Shown here: piece after piece, positions 16,290 through 24,750 of the stretch
Position numbering within the stretch: the stretch's first letter is position 1
How the letters are laid out: each line of letters opens with the position of its first letter
Assembly: GCA_031411995.1 (NCBI GenBank)
Contig: JANOCD010000133.1
Span: forward strand, 62,001 to 126,000
Reading direction: 5' to 3'
DNA: 64,000 bases
Source of the DNA: Rudanella sp031411995
GTDB lineage: Bacteria; Bacteroidota; Bacteroidia; Cytophagales; Spirosomataceae
Position numbers and translations under genes: made by a program
The notes under the pieces: model-generated
Database searches by the model: none
Told to the model about the DNA's origin: nothing
The model's input: the letters and a program-made list of their open reading frames with translations, nothing else

Positions 16290-17081
16290 ATGCGGGCTTT
16301 GCTTTTGTTCTTCCTGGGGGCCACTATTGGCTTATCCGGTCGTGGGCAGTCTCTTCCAACTGCCGGAGCCGACACCTTGAAGCCCGGTGAGAATGAACAC
16401 CCCAATAAAGCCAAATTTATTCCCGAAACCGATCAGCGGTTCTTCTTTTTTAAGAACCCAGCTACCAACGAACGGGCGCGTACCAATGTTTGGGGCGCAC
16501 GAGTTGGTTTTTTATTGCCCAGTAATGTGAAAGTAGGCGTTGGGTATTACTTCACCAATCAGCGGTCGGGTGGGCAGTGGGATGGCCTGAACATTCGTAC
16601 CCGACGATTAGCCTACGGTACTGCTTATGTGGAACCCTATTTCTTTCGGCGAAAATACTGGGAACTAAGCACCCCTTTCGAATTTGGTTTCGGCACGGCC
16701 CGCTATGAACTGGAAGAGAGCCAGGAAAAAGAATGGGAAACTCGCCGGGTTTGGGCCATGCCGATGGGAGCAGGGGTGTCGTTTTCCGTTAAATTCCCGC
16801 CCATTGCTCACTTCAAACCAACCCGCTGGTTTGGCCTTAATTTAATGACGGGCTATCGACTAACAATTCAGGGCCGGGTGCCGAGCAACCCAGGCACATT
16901 CAATGGATTGTATTATTCGTTAAGCCCTATCATTTTTCTGGATCGCTTCTACGAGGATTTCAGAACCTGGCGGAAACGGAAAACCGCTACCACCACTTCT
17001 CATATCCAGCCACTGGTTTCCAGCCCGATTTTGGTTCGAAGTGTTTCCACAACAAGGCTCCCACGTTGCGAAGCAGGGTGA
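16290..17081 (+). CDS. Predicted outer-membrane protein of unknown function
   Basis: 263 aa. A signal peptide (MRALLLFFLGATIGLSGRG) is followed by alternating hydrophobic/aromatic strands (VGVGYYFTNQR, YGTAYVEPYFF, FGFGTARYEL, GLNLMTGYRLTI), as in small beta-barrel or lipid-facing proteins. I do not recognise the family. The frame overlaps the convergent beta-lactamase-like gene by 95 bp: the last ~31 residues are antisense to its 3' end and have a composition unlike the rest. Residues after about 230 (DFRTWRKRK) therefore look like an accidental extension after loss of an earlier stop. Confidence 0.65.
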   Translation: MRALLLFFLGATIGLSGRGQSLPTAGADTLKPGENEHPNKAKFIPETDQRFFFFKNPATNERARTNVWGARVGFLLPSNVKVGVGYYFTNQRSGGQWDGLNIRTRRLAYGTAYVEPYFFRRKYWELSTPFEFGFGTARYELEESQEKEWETRRVWAMPMGAGVSFSVKFPPIAHFKPTRWFGLNLMTGYRLTIQGRVPSNPGTFNGLYYSLSPIIFLDRFYEDFRTWRKRKTATTTSHIQPLVSSPILVRSVSTTRLPRCEAG

Positions 17082-17901
17082 ACCCTTCGTTGTGGCGTTC
17101 CCAGGTTTCGTCGACCTGATTTTTGGTCATCAGACAATACACATACTCGCCGTGGGGCGCGTGAACCAGCACCACCTCGGAGCGTGAACGGTTTACCGCT
17201 CCGTTTTTGCAGGCCACTTTCACGTCGGGCGGCAGTTGCGACAGCCCATCACCATCCCAATATTGGCCGCACAAGTTGCGATACATCCGGTCGCTGGCAT
17301 CGGCCGAAACTGCTTTACCCGCCCGAATGTAAGCCAGCAACTCGGCCAGTTCGCGGGGAGTGGTTTGTCCCCACCCATATTGTTTCTGAAAATCTTTGCG
17401 CCCCGGCGTGCGCGAGTTAACCCTCGTTTGGGTGAATCCATTCTGATCCAGCCAGTTATTGATCGCAGTTCCGCCACCGGCCATTGCCTGGCACCACAAA
17501 CTACCGGTATTGTCGGAGGTGGTTTCCATGAGCATAACCACTTCCGATAAAGGAATTTTAGCCCCGTCGCGCAGTTGCCCCACTATGCCATCATCGTAGT
17601 GCAGCGAATCTTTATAGATCAGTTCCTGCCCGTATTTCAGTTCGCCCCGGCTGATTTTGTCGAACAGCCCGCATTGAATTGGAACCTTGACGGTGCTGGC
17701 CGTGGGGAATAGCGTGTCGGCGTTGATGGCTACGGTTTGGCCTGTGCGGAGGTTACGGACATACACGCCGACCTCGCCCCGGAATCCCGCCAGCAAAGCA
17801 CGAAGATCACGTTCGAGGTTCTTATCGGGCCGGGGAGCGCGTTGGGCCGGGGCCAGATTGGGCAGCAACAGGATAAAACAAAGGGTAATGGCTTTTCTCA
17901 T
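16987..17901 (-). CDS. Serine hydrolase of class A beta-lactamase fold, lacking Glu166
   Basis: 304 aa, exported. S69-T-V-K72 is the nucleophile box, S129-D-N is present, and K233-N-G stands for the KTG box. The omega-loop Glu166 (ExxLN) is not there: the equivalent stretch reads RVNSRTPGRK, with Thr at the Glu position. Without this general base, deacylation of beta-lactams should be poor. A D-Ala peptidase, another esterase or a sensor is therefore as likely as resistance. Its 3' end overlaps the convergent gene by 95 bp. Confidence 0.85.
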   Translation of the reverse strand: MRKAITLCFILLLPNLAPAQRAPRPDKNLERDLRALLAGFRGEVGVYVRNLRTGQTVAINADTLFPTASTVKVPIQCGLFDKISRGELKYGQELIYKDSLHYDDGIVGQLRDGAKIPLSEVVMLMETTSDNTGSLWCQAMAGGGTAINNWLDQNGFTQTRVNSRTPGRKDFQKQYGWGQTTPRELAELLAYIRAGKAVSADASDRMYRNLCGQYWDGDGLSQLPPDVKVACKNGAVNRSRSEVVLVHAPHGEYVYCLMTKNQVDETWERHNEGFTLLRNVGALLWKHFEPKSGWKPVAGYEKWW

Positions 17902-17937
17902 AGATTTGTGTTACTTGCCCGAAAGATACTCGTTCTC

Positions 17938-18834
17938 ATGTTTCAGCCCATTTCCCCGCGCCTGATTTTTCGCTGTTTTGCCCATCTTGTGCTGGCTTCA
18001 TTGCTGTTTGTTGCCTGTCAGCCGAACAAGAAAAAAGAACAGGCCGATGAGTCATCCTTGCCCAATGCGCCAATTCCTTACGATTTAGCCAATCCGACCG
18101 AACGATTCAGTCTGCCAAAAGACCTCCGCGAAGTGTCGGGATTGAGTTATTACAAACCCGGTCGGCTGGCGATGGTGCAGGACGAACTGGCTGTGGTGTT
18201 TATCTACGATCTGAAAACCAAAACTGTGGTCGATGAGCACGTTTTTGGCCGAAAGGGAGATTATGAGGGCGTTGAGTTCGTGAATGGCGAGTTATATATG
18301 CTCCGCTCCGATGGCGAACTGTATCATTTTCAGCCAACTGATGGCATTGAAATAATGAGTGGTGGCGGACCAGAAATCCACCACACTAAAATTGAATTGC
18401 CCGGCAAAAACGATGTGGAAGGTCTTGGCTATGATCCCAAGCTGAACGCGCTTCTGTTAGCCACCAAAGACCCGGCCACGGGAAACCCTCAAAAGCCAAT
18501 TTATTTCTACGACCTCAAACGGTCGGTTCTTTGGCGGGGTCCAGTGTTGACGCAGGCTGTTTTGGCGGACATGGCAGGCGACAAACCCACCGGAGAGGTG
18601 AAGCCCTCCGGCCTGGCTGTTCACCCCAAAACCGGCGATTATTATGTGCTGTCGGCTAACGCTCACCGGCTTGTAGTAATGACCCGAAATGGTAAAATGC
18701 TTTCATCAGTGGCTCTCGATCCCAAATTGCTCCGACAACCTGAAGGCATCTGTTTTGCCCCCGACGGAACCCTGTTCATTGCCAGCGAAGGCGACGGTAA
18801 AAAGGGATACTTGCTGCAGTTTGATGAGAAATGA
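17938..18834 (+). CDS. SdiA-regulated domain lipoprotein
   Basis: 298 aa. A lipoprotein signal ends in LLFVAC at the lipobox. The remainder is a six-bladed propeller of the SdiA-regulated family: SLPKDLREVSGLSYY, DYEGVEFVNGELYML, DVEGLGYDPKLNALLLA and PEGICFAPDGTLFIASEGD. It faces the periplasm or is surface-anchored, with unknown ligand. ATG 17938 is chosen because the lipobox follows; the earlier in-frame region overlaps the divergent beta-lactamase-like gene. Confidence 0.85.
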   Translation: MFQPISPRLIFRCFAHLVLASLLFVACQPNKKKEQADESSLPNAPIPYDLANPTERFSLPKDLREVSGLSYYKPGRLAMVQDELAVVFIYDLKTKTVVDEHVFGRKGDYEGVEFVNGELYMLRSDGELYHFQPTDGIEIMSGGGPEIHHTKIELPGKNDVEGLGYDPKLNALLLATKDPATGNPQKPIYFYDLKRSVLWRGPVLTQAVLADMAGDKPTGEVKPSGLAVHPKTGDYYVLSANAHRLVVMTRNGKMLSSVALDPKLLRQPEGICFAPDGTLFIASEGDGKKGYLLQFDEK

Positions 18835-18876
18835 ATGAAGCAAAAACGCCTTGCCTGAAGCAAGCATTATCCATAC

Positions 18877-19323
18877 CTATTCCAATGTTTTAACCAGTTT
18901 CCGGTGCGACAGCCGGAACCCAGTTTGCTCATAAAACCGGATGGTGTCGGTTCGGCGTTGGTTGGTTGTTACTTCGAGGTTCACGAAACCCTCGCGCCGG
19001 GCCATCTCTTCCAGATGTGCAACTAGTTGATGGCCAATGTGTTGATTGCGGTTCTCAGGTCGAACATATAATTCCTGAATCTCGCCAACGCGGCCCGTGT
19101 GGTGTAATAGATATTGGATGTGGCAACTGACAAAGCCAACCACTTCGCCATTTTGCTCGGCCACGCGGTACCGAACGCCGGAGTCGGTCAGGTTGCGCCG
19201 GAATATGGCCCGGAAGGCGGTGCTGTCTAATGTCATTTCTTCCAGATCGCACAGAAAGTTGTAGATCGTATGGCAGTCGTCGGCAGTGGCAGGTCGGATG
19301 TTGAGCAAGTCAGTCGGTTGCAT
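18877..19323 (-). CDS. GNAT family N-acetyltransferase
   Basis: 148 aa. Motif A for acetyl-CoA is ELYVRPENRNQHIGHQLV (Q/RxxGxG/A pattern), with motif B ending in FYEQTGFRLSHRKLVK. The substrate is unknown. ATG 19323 (MQPTDLLNIRPAT) matches the usual GNAT start; a second in-frame start lies 27 nt upstream. Confidence 0.85.
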   Translation of the reverse strand: MQPTDLLNIRPATADDCHTIYNFLCDLEEMTLDSTAFRAIFRRNLTDSGVRYRVAEQNGEVVGFVSCHIQYLLHHTGRVGEIQELYVRPENRNQHIGHQLVAHLEEMARREGFVNLEVTTNQRRTDTIRFYEQTGFRLSHRKLVKTLE

Positions 19324-19378
19324 GGAGTGAAGACAATGGTTTACACTCAATTAAAATGTACTAAAATAGTTAAATTAT

Positions 19379-21973
19379 ATGTTCTATAAATACAATAGAT
19401 TACGTTGGGTTCGTACATTTGTGTGTATCCTATTTACCGTAATCATCACCGTCGTCATGACCATTACCGATAGCCTGGCTCAATCTGTAACGGAGCCTGC
19501 TAAACTCAGTCAAACGCCAACGCTCAATCCCCCGGCGGTTCCCCTCATCACCATTGATCCCTACACCAGCATCTGGTCGTTCGGGGGTACGCTCAACAAC
19601 GATCCCACCCGCCATTGGACGGGACGGGCGCACCAGCTCAATGGCCTGATGCGTGTGGACGGGCGGGTGTTCCGGTTTATGGGCAAACCCACTTTCACGG
19701 GCGATACGTTGGTCGCATCGGGTTTGAAAAACACCTATCAGGCCCCCTACACCACCGAAAAGCCTGCCGAAGCCTGGTTTTCGCCCGGTTTCGACGATAG
19801 CCAATGGGCCACCGGCGAGGGCACCTTCGGTAGCCGCACCACCGACCGGACTCCCTGGAAAACGCCCGATATTTGGGTGCGCCGGGTGGTCGATGTCCAG
19901 TCTATTCCCGAAGGTCGGCTGTTGGTTAGTGCAATTTACAACGATAACTACGAACTGTTTATAAATGGTCAGCGTATAGCGGGTGTTGGGGGCGTTTCGC
20001 CAAATTATGAACTCACGGCTACGCAAAAAAAAATCGGCGAGGTGTTGAAACCGGGTCGTAATGTGCTGGCTTTTCACAGTCAGAATTTCAGCGGGCCGGG
20101 CTACGTAGATTTGGGCCTGATTGCCGAACGCGAACTGAGCATTGAGCCAGCCAAACAAACCAGTCAGCATATGACGGCCACCCAATCGGCGTTTACGTTT
20201 GCTGCCGGTGGGGTCGAATTAACCGTTACGTTCATGGCACCGTTGCTGATGAATAACCTCGATGTGTTGTCGCGACCAGTGCAATACGTCACCTACAGTG
20301 TGCGGGCTACTGACGGAAAAGCGCATTCGGTGCAACTCTACAGTGATGCCTCGTCGGATATTGCGGTGAACTCCCCCGATCAGCCGGTGGTTTGGCGACG
20401 GGGTCGGACCAGCCAAAAAGGCCCCGCCCTGAACTGGATGCGCGTGGGCACTGCCGAACAAAAGATATTGGGTCGAAAAGGCGACAATGTCCGCATCGAC
20501 TGGGGGCATCTGTATGTGGCTACGGTTGCCCATGAGCGCACGGGCCAACGAATTGGCTCACTGTCTGGTGCGCTAAATCAGTTTGAACGCGAAGGCCGGG
20601 TGACTGACCTACCCGACGAAGGCCGCCCAATCATTGCTTTAGATAACCCAACCGTGCTTTCCACCACCTTCGATTTGGGGCCGGTGACCGGCAAAACCGT
20701 GGAACGGCACTGGCTCGTGGGCTACGACGACTTGAAAGCGGTGGAATATTTTGGCAAGCCATTGCAGGCCTGGTGGCGACGATATAGCAACGATTCCGAC
20801 GTACCCGAAGCCGCCATTGAGCATGCTCTGCAAGCTGCCGAAGCCGACTACGCTCAACTTCGTAAGCAATGCGATGCCTTCGATACGAAACTCTATGCCG
20901 ATGCCAAACAGGCTGGAGGAGTCGCCTATGCCCAGTTATGCGTGCTGGCCTATCGACAGGCGATTGCTGCCCATAAACTGGTGGCCCGGCAAGACGGAAC
21001 GCCCTTGTTTTTGTCTAAAGAGAACTTCTCCAATGGGTCCATTGGTACTGTTGATGTTACGTATCCGTCGGCCCCGTTGTTTTTGTTGTATAATCCCACC
21101 TTGTTGAAAGGCATGATGGAACCCATTTTCGAGTACTCGGAAAGTGGCCGCTGGACCAAGCCGTTTGCCGCCCATGACGTGGGTACGTATCCGCTGGCCA
21201 ATGGACAAACCTACGGCGAGGATATGCCGGTGGAAGAATGCGGTAATATGCTGATTCTGACGGCGGCCATTGCGGCTGTTGATGGTAATGCAGCGTATGC
21301 CCGCACCCATTGGACCGTGCTGACAACCTGGGTAGAATACCTGAAAGAACACGGCTTCGACCCCGAAAACCAGCTCTGCACCGACGATTTTGCCGGACAC
21401 CTTGCCCGCAACACCAACCTGTCTGTGAAAGCCATTATGGGAATCGCCAGCTATGGTTATTTAGCCGGGCAACTGGGCGACCGCAAAACCGAAACTGAAT
21501 ACCTGGCACTGGCCCGCGAACTGGCCCAAAAGTGGATGGTAATGGCTAATAAAGGCGATCATTACGCGCTCACATTCAACCAGAACGACGGCAATACGTG
21601 GAGCCAGAAATATAACTTAGTTTGGGATAAACTTCTGAAACTCGACGGCTCCGGCGAACCCATTTTTCCACCCGAAGTGGCCCGGCGCGAGGTTGCCTAT
21701 TATCTCACCAAACAACTGCCTTTTGGCCTGCCCCTGGACAGTCGCCGTACCTATACCAAATCGGACTGGATCATCTGGACAGCTACCCTTGCCGATCGGC
21801 CTTCGCAGTTCGATGCATTTGTGGAGCCGATTCTGAAATTCGTTAACGAAAGCCCCGACCGTATTCCCCTCTCTGACTGGCACGAAACTACCGATGGTCG
21901 GCATGTCGGGTTCCGCGCGCGTTCGGTGGTTGGGGGGTATTTTATTAAAATGCTGGAGAAGAAGCTAAAATAA
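19379..21973 (+). CDS. Glutaminase A-like secreted protein (DUF4964/DUF5127/DUF4965/DUF1793)
   Basis: 864 aa. An N-terminal hydrophobic export signal (FVCILFTVIITVVMTITDSL) is followed by VPLITIDPYTSIWSFGGTLN and RHWTGRAHQLNGLMRVDGR, typical of DUF4964/5127. The centre and C-terminus carry the (alpha/alpha)6-type DUF4965/DUF1793 part (VEECGNMLILTAAIAAVDGN, later YNLVWDKLLKL). Fungal GtaA is an extracellular L-glutaminase; Bacteroidota homologues are mostly in glycan-utilisation contexts, so the substrate is open. The gene stands alone here. Confidence 0.85.
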   Translation: MFYKYNRLRWVRTFVCILFTVIITVVMTITDSLAQSVTEPAKLSQTPTLNPPAVPLITIDPYTSIWSFGGTLNNDPTRHWTGRAHQLNGLMRVDGRVFRFMGKPTFTGDTLVASGLKNTYQAPYTTEKPAEAWFSPGFDDSQWATGEGTFGSRTTDRTPWKTPDIWVRRVVDVQSIPEGRLLVSAIYNDNYELFINGQRIAGVGGVSPNYELTATQKKIGEVLKPGRNVLAFHSQNFSGPGYVDLGLIAERELSIEPAKQTSQHMTATQSAFTFAAGGVELTVTFMAPLLMNNLDVLSRPVQYVTYSVRATDGKAHSVQLYSDASSDIAVNSPDQPVVWRRGRTSQKGPALNWMRVGTAEQKILGRKGDNVRIDWGHLYVATVAHERTGQRIGSLSGALNQFEREGRVTDLPDEGRPIIALDNPTVLSTTFDLGPVTGKTVERHWLVGYDDLKAVEYFGKPLQAWWRRYSNDSDVPEAAIEHALQAAEADYAQLRKQCDAFDTKLYADAKQAGGVAYAQLCVLAYRQAIAAHKLVARQDGTPLFLSKENFSNGSIGTVDVTYPSAPLFLLYNPTLLKGMMEPIFEYSESGRWTKPFAAHDVGTYPLANGQTYGEDMPVEECGNMLILTAAIAAVDGNAAYARTHWTVLTTWVEYLKEHGFDPENQLCTDDFAGHLARNTNLSVKAIMGIASYGYLAGQLGDRKTETEYLALARELAQKWMVMANKGDHYALTFNQNDGNTWSQKYNLVWDKLLKLDGSGEPIFPPEVARREVAYYLTKQLPFGLPLDSRRTYTKSDWIIWTATLADRPSQFDAFVEPILKFVNESPDRIPLSDWHETTDGRHVGFRARSVVGGYFIKMLEKKLK

Positions 21974-21996
21974 GCCACTCTTCAAACGCCAGAAAA

Positions 21997-22359
21997 CTAC
22001 TCCTCAAACGCCAGACTTTTCAACGCAACGAGTTCAACATATTGCAAGGCCCGCTCGTGCGTACAAGAGAGTAATACGGGTGGAGCCATGCCAGCGTTAT
22101 AGGCTTCCTGCCAACGGAGAGCACACAAACACCAGCGGTCGCCGGGTTTGAGTCCGGGGAACTGATACTCAGGCCGGGGGGTAGACAGATCGTTGCCTTG
22201 TGAGCGGGTAAATGTCAGAAACGATTCGGTCATGATGGCGCACACCACATGCCGACCCAGATCCTGATTGTCGGTGCGGCAGAAACCATCGCGGTAAAAT
22301 CCCGTCATGGGGCTGGTGCAACAACAGGTAAGCGAACCGCCAAGCACATTTTTAGCCAT
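21997..22359 (-). CDS. DUF2237 family protein
   Basis: 120 aa. The full-length conserved family core is visible: NVLGGSLTCCCTSPMTGFYR, then HVVCAIMTESFL, GDRWCLCALRWQEA and THERALQYVELVAL. The Cys-rich N-terminus is typical. Function unknown. The stop is 23 nt from the convergent glutaminase-like gene. Confidence 0.9.
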   Translation of the reverse strand: MAKNVLGGSLTCCCTSPMTGFYRDGFCRTDNQDLGRHVVCAIMTESFLTFTRSQGNDLSTPRPEYQFPGLKPGDRWCLCALRWQEAYNAGMAPPVLLSCTHERALQYVELVALKSLAFEE

Positions 22360-22381
22360 AGTAAAAGCTGGTTAGTTACGC

Positions 22382-22429
22382 AAAAAACAGCCCCGAATCG
22401 TAAAAAGCAACGATTCGGGGCTGTTTTTA
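22382..22429 (-). terminator. Bidirectional-looking Rho-independent terminator
   Basis: The 13-bp stem ACAGCCCCGAATCG / CGATTCGGGGCTGT is flanked by A runs on one side and T runs on the other. On the minus strand it ends the sigma/anti-sigma transcript whose last gene stops at 22468. It also lies in the upstream region of the DUF2237 gene. Confidence 0.85.
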
Positions 22430-22467
22430 TAAACGTATAAGTCGCGTTGACGTTTAGTGTACTCGGA

Positions 22468-23973
22468 TTATCGCTTCTTTTTCCAGTCGATCTGATAGAG
22501 TAACCGCGCACTGGCACCAGCCGTTCTGTTATTTAATCTACTTGGTGTGTTGCTGAGTGGGGTAGAGGCATAAGGGCCGAGTTGTAATGCCCAGTCGCCC
22601 CAGTTTTTCTCCAGATAAATGGCCGCCGAACCAGCATGAAGCATTTGTTGAGCTGGTTTCATAACGATGGTTACAGCCTCGATTTTGCCCGGCCCCCGTA
22701 AATAGGCAAACCCGATTTCCTCACGGTTGCTTAGGCTCAGGTTTACGCCTGCCGATGGCACTAACGACCAACCGCTGCCTAAACCAAATCGGTAACTGAC
22801 GCTAATGGGAACCTGCCATGATGAACCCGTCGGCGTAATATTAATAATGTCATGCTTGGAGTCGATACCGGATGCGAAATTGCGCCGGAAATTTTGTTTT
22901 GTCCGTTGGTCGTAGGCTATTTCGGTCAGAAAAGCCTCGCCTTTTAGGTGCATCGACGTTAGACCCAAACCAAGCCGCCAATGGCTATTCAGCCGGATTT
23001 CTCCAAAAAGCCCCGCCCCCCATTGCTGCACTCCTAAATTGGCCCCGGGACCAATTCGGGCTTTCCAGCCAGGTTCGCTCCGGTTTATGTCAACTTTAGC
23101 GAGGGCCGCACCCGATGGCGAAGCCGTACTCAGCAACCGGCGCATCCGGCGGGCATTGCGCTCCATGCCTTCAGCATAATAAACCGTGTCGCGAACAAAG
23201 GGCCGACTTGTCAACAGCGACAGTTGAACAGCATTATTGTTGTTCGTCTCGGTGGTTCCAGGTGTCGATTCGGAGCCAGTGGTTCCGGCGTTTTCGGGGA
23301 CAATGTTGCCGTTTCGATCAGCAATTCCATTGCTGTTTGTTCCGTTGATACCGGGACTATTGCTCTGGTTATTGCCTCGGTTTCTATCAACTATTCCGTT
23401 GGTATTCCCCCGGTCTTTTCCCGTAGTTTCGTTGGTACGGACTCCGGTTTCCGAAGAACCTTGCCCCCCATCTGAGGTTGCTGAAAGCTGATTACGGCCT
23501 GATGAATGGATACCAGCCGATGGAGTATTGTTGACAGTAGAGGGTGTTTCGGTAGCGTAAGGAGTTGATGGTGAGTTTATTTCAGTTAGTTCATTGTTCC
23601 GTTTTCGGTCAACGGGCACCGCCACATACCGAACCACATCGCGGGTTAAGAAAACCGTGTCGGGTGGAACAGCCGTTGGGTTGGCCGGGCTTGGGTTTGC
23701 TGACTGACGGAGTGTTGTAACGGTCTTATTCAACGTGCGAACCTGTTCGTGTAATTGTCGATTGGTCTGGTATTGCTGGTAGGCTACTCCGCCAAACGCC
23801 ATCACAGCCGCAATGCTGGCAGCAGCCATAAGGCCGGCTTTAGTGCCGATAGCAAACACGGGTGTCGAGTGGCCCAATGCCTGTTGCATCCGGGTCCAGT
23901 CTTTTTCGCGAAATTCAGGCTCGACGCTTTCTAATTTCCGCCTGATCTGATCGGAGAAATCATCGGGTTTCAT
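22468..23973 (-). CDS. Anti-sigma-like protein with a single TM helix and C-terminal beta-barrel
   Basis: 501 aa. Residues 1-42 are a charged cytoplasmic segment (DDFSDQIRRKLESVEPEF). Residues ~46-66 are one TM helix (AGLMAAASIAAVMAFGGVAY). A short coiled segment (HEQVRTLNKTVTTLRQ) and a ~190-residue Asn/Gly/Thr/Ser-rich linker follow. Residues ~285-501 are alternating amphipathic strands (WRLGLGLTSMHLKG, WQVPISVSYRFGLG, WALQLGPYAS), ending in ARLLYQIDWKKKR as in outer-membrane barrels. The start is ATG 23973, overlapping the upstream sigma gene by 14 nt, so translation is coupled. The inferred role is anti-sigma factor for the adjacent ECF sigma, possibly linking inner and outer membranes. 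Confidence 0.75.
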   Translation of the reverse strand: MKPDDFSDQIRRKLESVEPEFREKDWTRMQQALGHSTPVFAIGTKAGLMAAASIAAVMAFGGVAYQQYQTNRQLHEQVRTLNKTVTTLRQSANPSPANPTAVPPDTVFLTRDVVRYVAVPVDRKRNNELTEINSPSTPYATETPSTVNNTPSAGIHSSGRNQLSATSDGGQGSSETGVRTNETTGKDRGNTNGIVDRNRGNNQSNSPGINGTNSNGIADRNGNIVPENAGTTGSESTPGTTETNNNNAVQLSLLTSRPFVRDTVYYAEGMERNARRMRRLLSTASPSGAALAKVDINRSEPGWKARIGPGANLGVQQWGAGLFGEIRLNSHWRLGLGLTSMHLKGEAFLTEIAYDQRTKQNFRRNFASGIDSKHDIINITPTGSSWQVPISVSYRFGLGSGWSLVPSAGVNLSLSNREEIGFAYLRGPGKIEAVTIVMKPAQQMLHAGSAAIYLEKNWGDWALQLGPYASTPLSNTPSRLNNRTAGASARLLYQIDWKKKR

Positions 23974-24556
23974 AGTAGCCAATATTAGTCGATGTAATGT
24001 GTGGGTAATGTTGTTTTATGAGTTGTTGTAATCGCTGCCGGCCTCGCAAAAAGTGCGACCGGATGGTGGCTTCATTCGCTTCGAGCATTTCGGCAATTTC
24101 GCGCAGGCTATACCCATCCACCACATGCAGGTTAAACGTTGTTCGCCAGGCCGGGGGGAGTTGCTGCACGATAGCCAGAATTTCGTCTGCCGTTATCCGA
24201 TCTACCACCTGATCGTCGAAGGCCGGTTCGGGTGCGTCTTCCAGCGAAAAATTAGCGGCATGTTTATGGTACTTGCGGTAGTTGCTGATGGCTGTGTTGA
24301 CCATAATAGTCCGCAACCAGGCTTTGAATGGCAACGTTACATCGTACTGATGGAGGTGTTGGAACACTTTCAGGAACCCCTCGTTAAGCACCTCTTCGGC
24401 TTCCTCCGAGGTGGCGGAATAGCGAAGGCAAATACTTTTAGAGTAACCGAAAAATTGTTTGAACAACACCCGTTGCGCCTGTGGATTCTGCATCCGGCAG
24501 GCTTCAATGACACTGAGCAGGTCATCGTCCGTGAATAATCGCTTCCGGAATAGCAA
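23960..24556 (-). CDS. ECF RNA polymerase sigma factor (locus A)
   Basis: 198 aa. Region 2: LFKQFFGYSKSICLRYS..EEAEEVLNEGFLKVFQHLHQY..PFKAWLRTIMVNTAISNYRK. Region 4: LPPAWRTTFNLHVVDGYSLR, EIAEMLEANEATIRSHFLRG. No extra C-terminal domain is present. The predicted start is TTG at 24556, since no in-frame ATG lies upstream near the domain. It is followed with a 14-nt overlap by the membrane anti-sigma-like gene. A candidate autoregulated promoter lies 40 nt upstream. Confidence 0.92.
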   Translation of the reverse strand: MLFRKRLFTDDDLLSVIEACRMQNPQAQRVLFKQFFGYSKSICLRYSATSEEAEEVLNEGFLKVFQHLHQYDVTLPFKAWLRTIMVNTAISNYRKYHKHAANFSLEDAPEPAFDDQVVDRITADEILAIVQQLPPAWRTTFNLHVVDGYSLREIAEMLEANEATIRSHFLRGRQRLQQLIKQHYPHITSTNIGYYETR

Positions 24557-24595
24557 CAGTCTGACGTTTAAGTGTGTAGAGTTTATTCTACTACA

Positions 24596-24623
24596 TATAC
24601 GCAGCCTGTGGGATCATTGTTGC
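24596..24623 (-). promoter_or_regulatory. Candidate ECF-type promoter of sigma locus A
   Basis: Minus strand GCAAC, 18 nt, GTATA. The same CAAC-N18-GTAT arrangement occurs before the sigma gene of locus B (30484-30511), and GCAAC-N17-GTCTT before locus C. ECF promoters have an AAC-containing -35 and a GT-containing -10, so autoregulation is plausible. Confidence 0.35.
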
Positions 24624-24750
24624 AAACCAACAAAATTTTTAAATAATGCTACCGAACAAACCATTTATGACTCTTTTGCAACGATGAGAAATCGACTGAC
24701 GTATTGACTTGGTAACGGGGCCGATTACTGTGTTGGTATGCCCGGTTTAT

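Noticed and set aside
19430..20185. 251-codon minus-strand frame in the glutaminase-like gene
   Set aside because: Shadow of a well-supported 864-aa exported protein.
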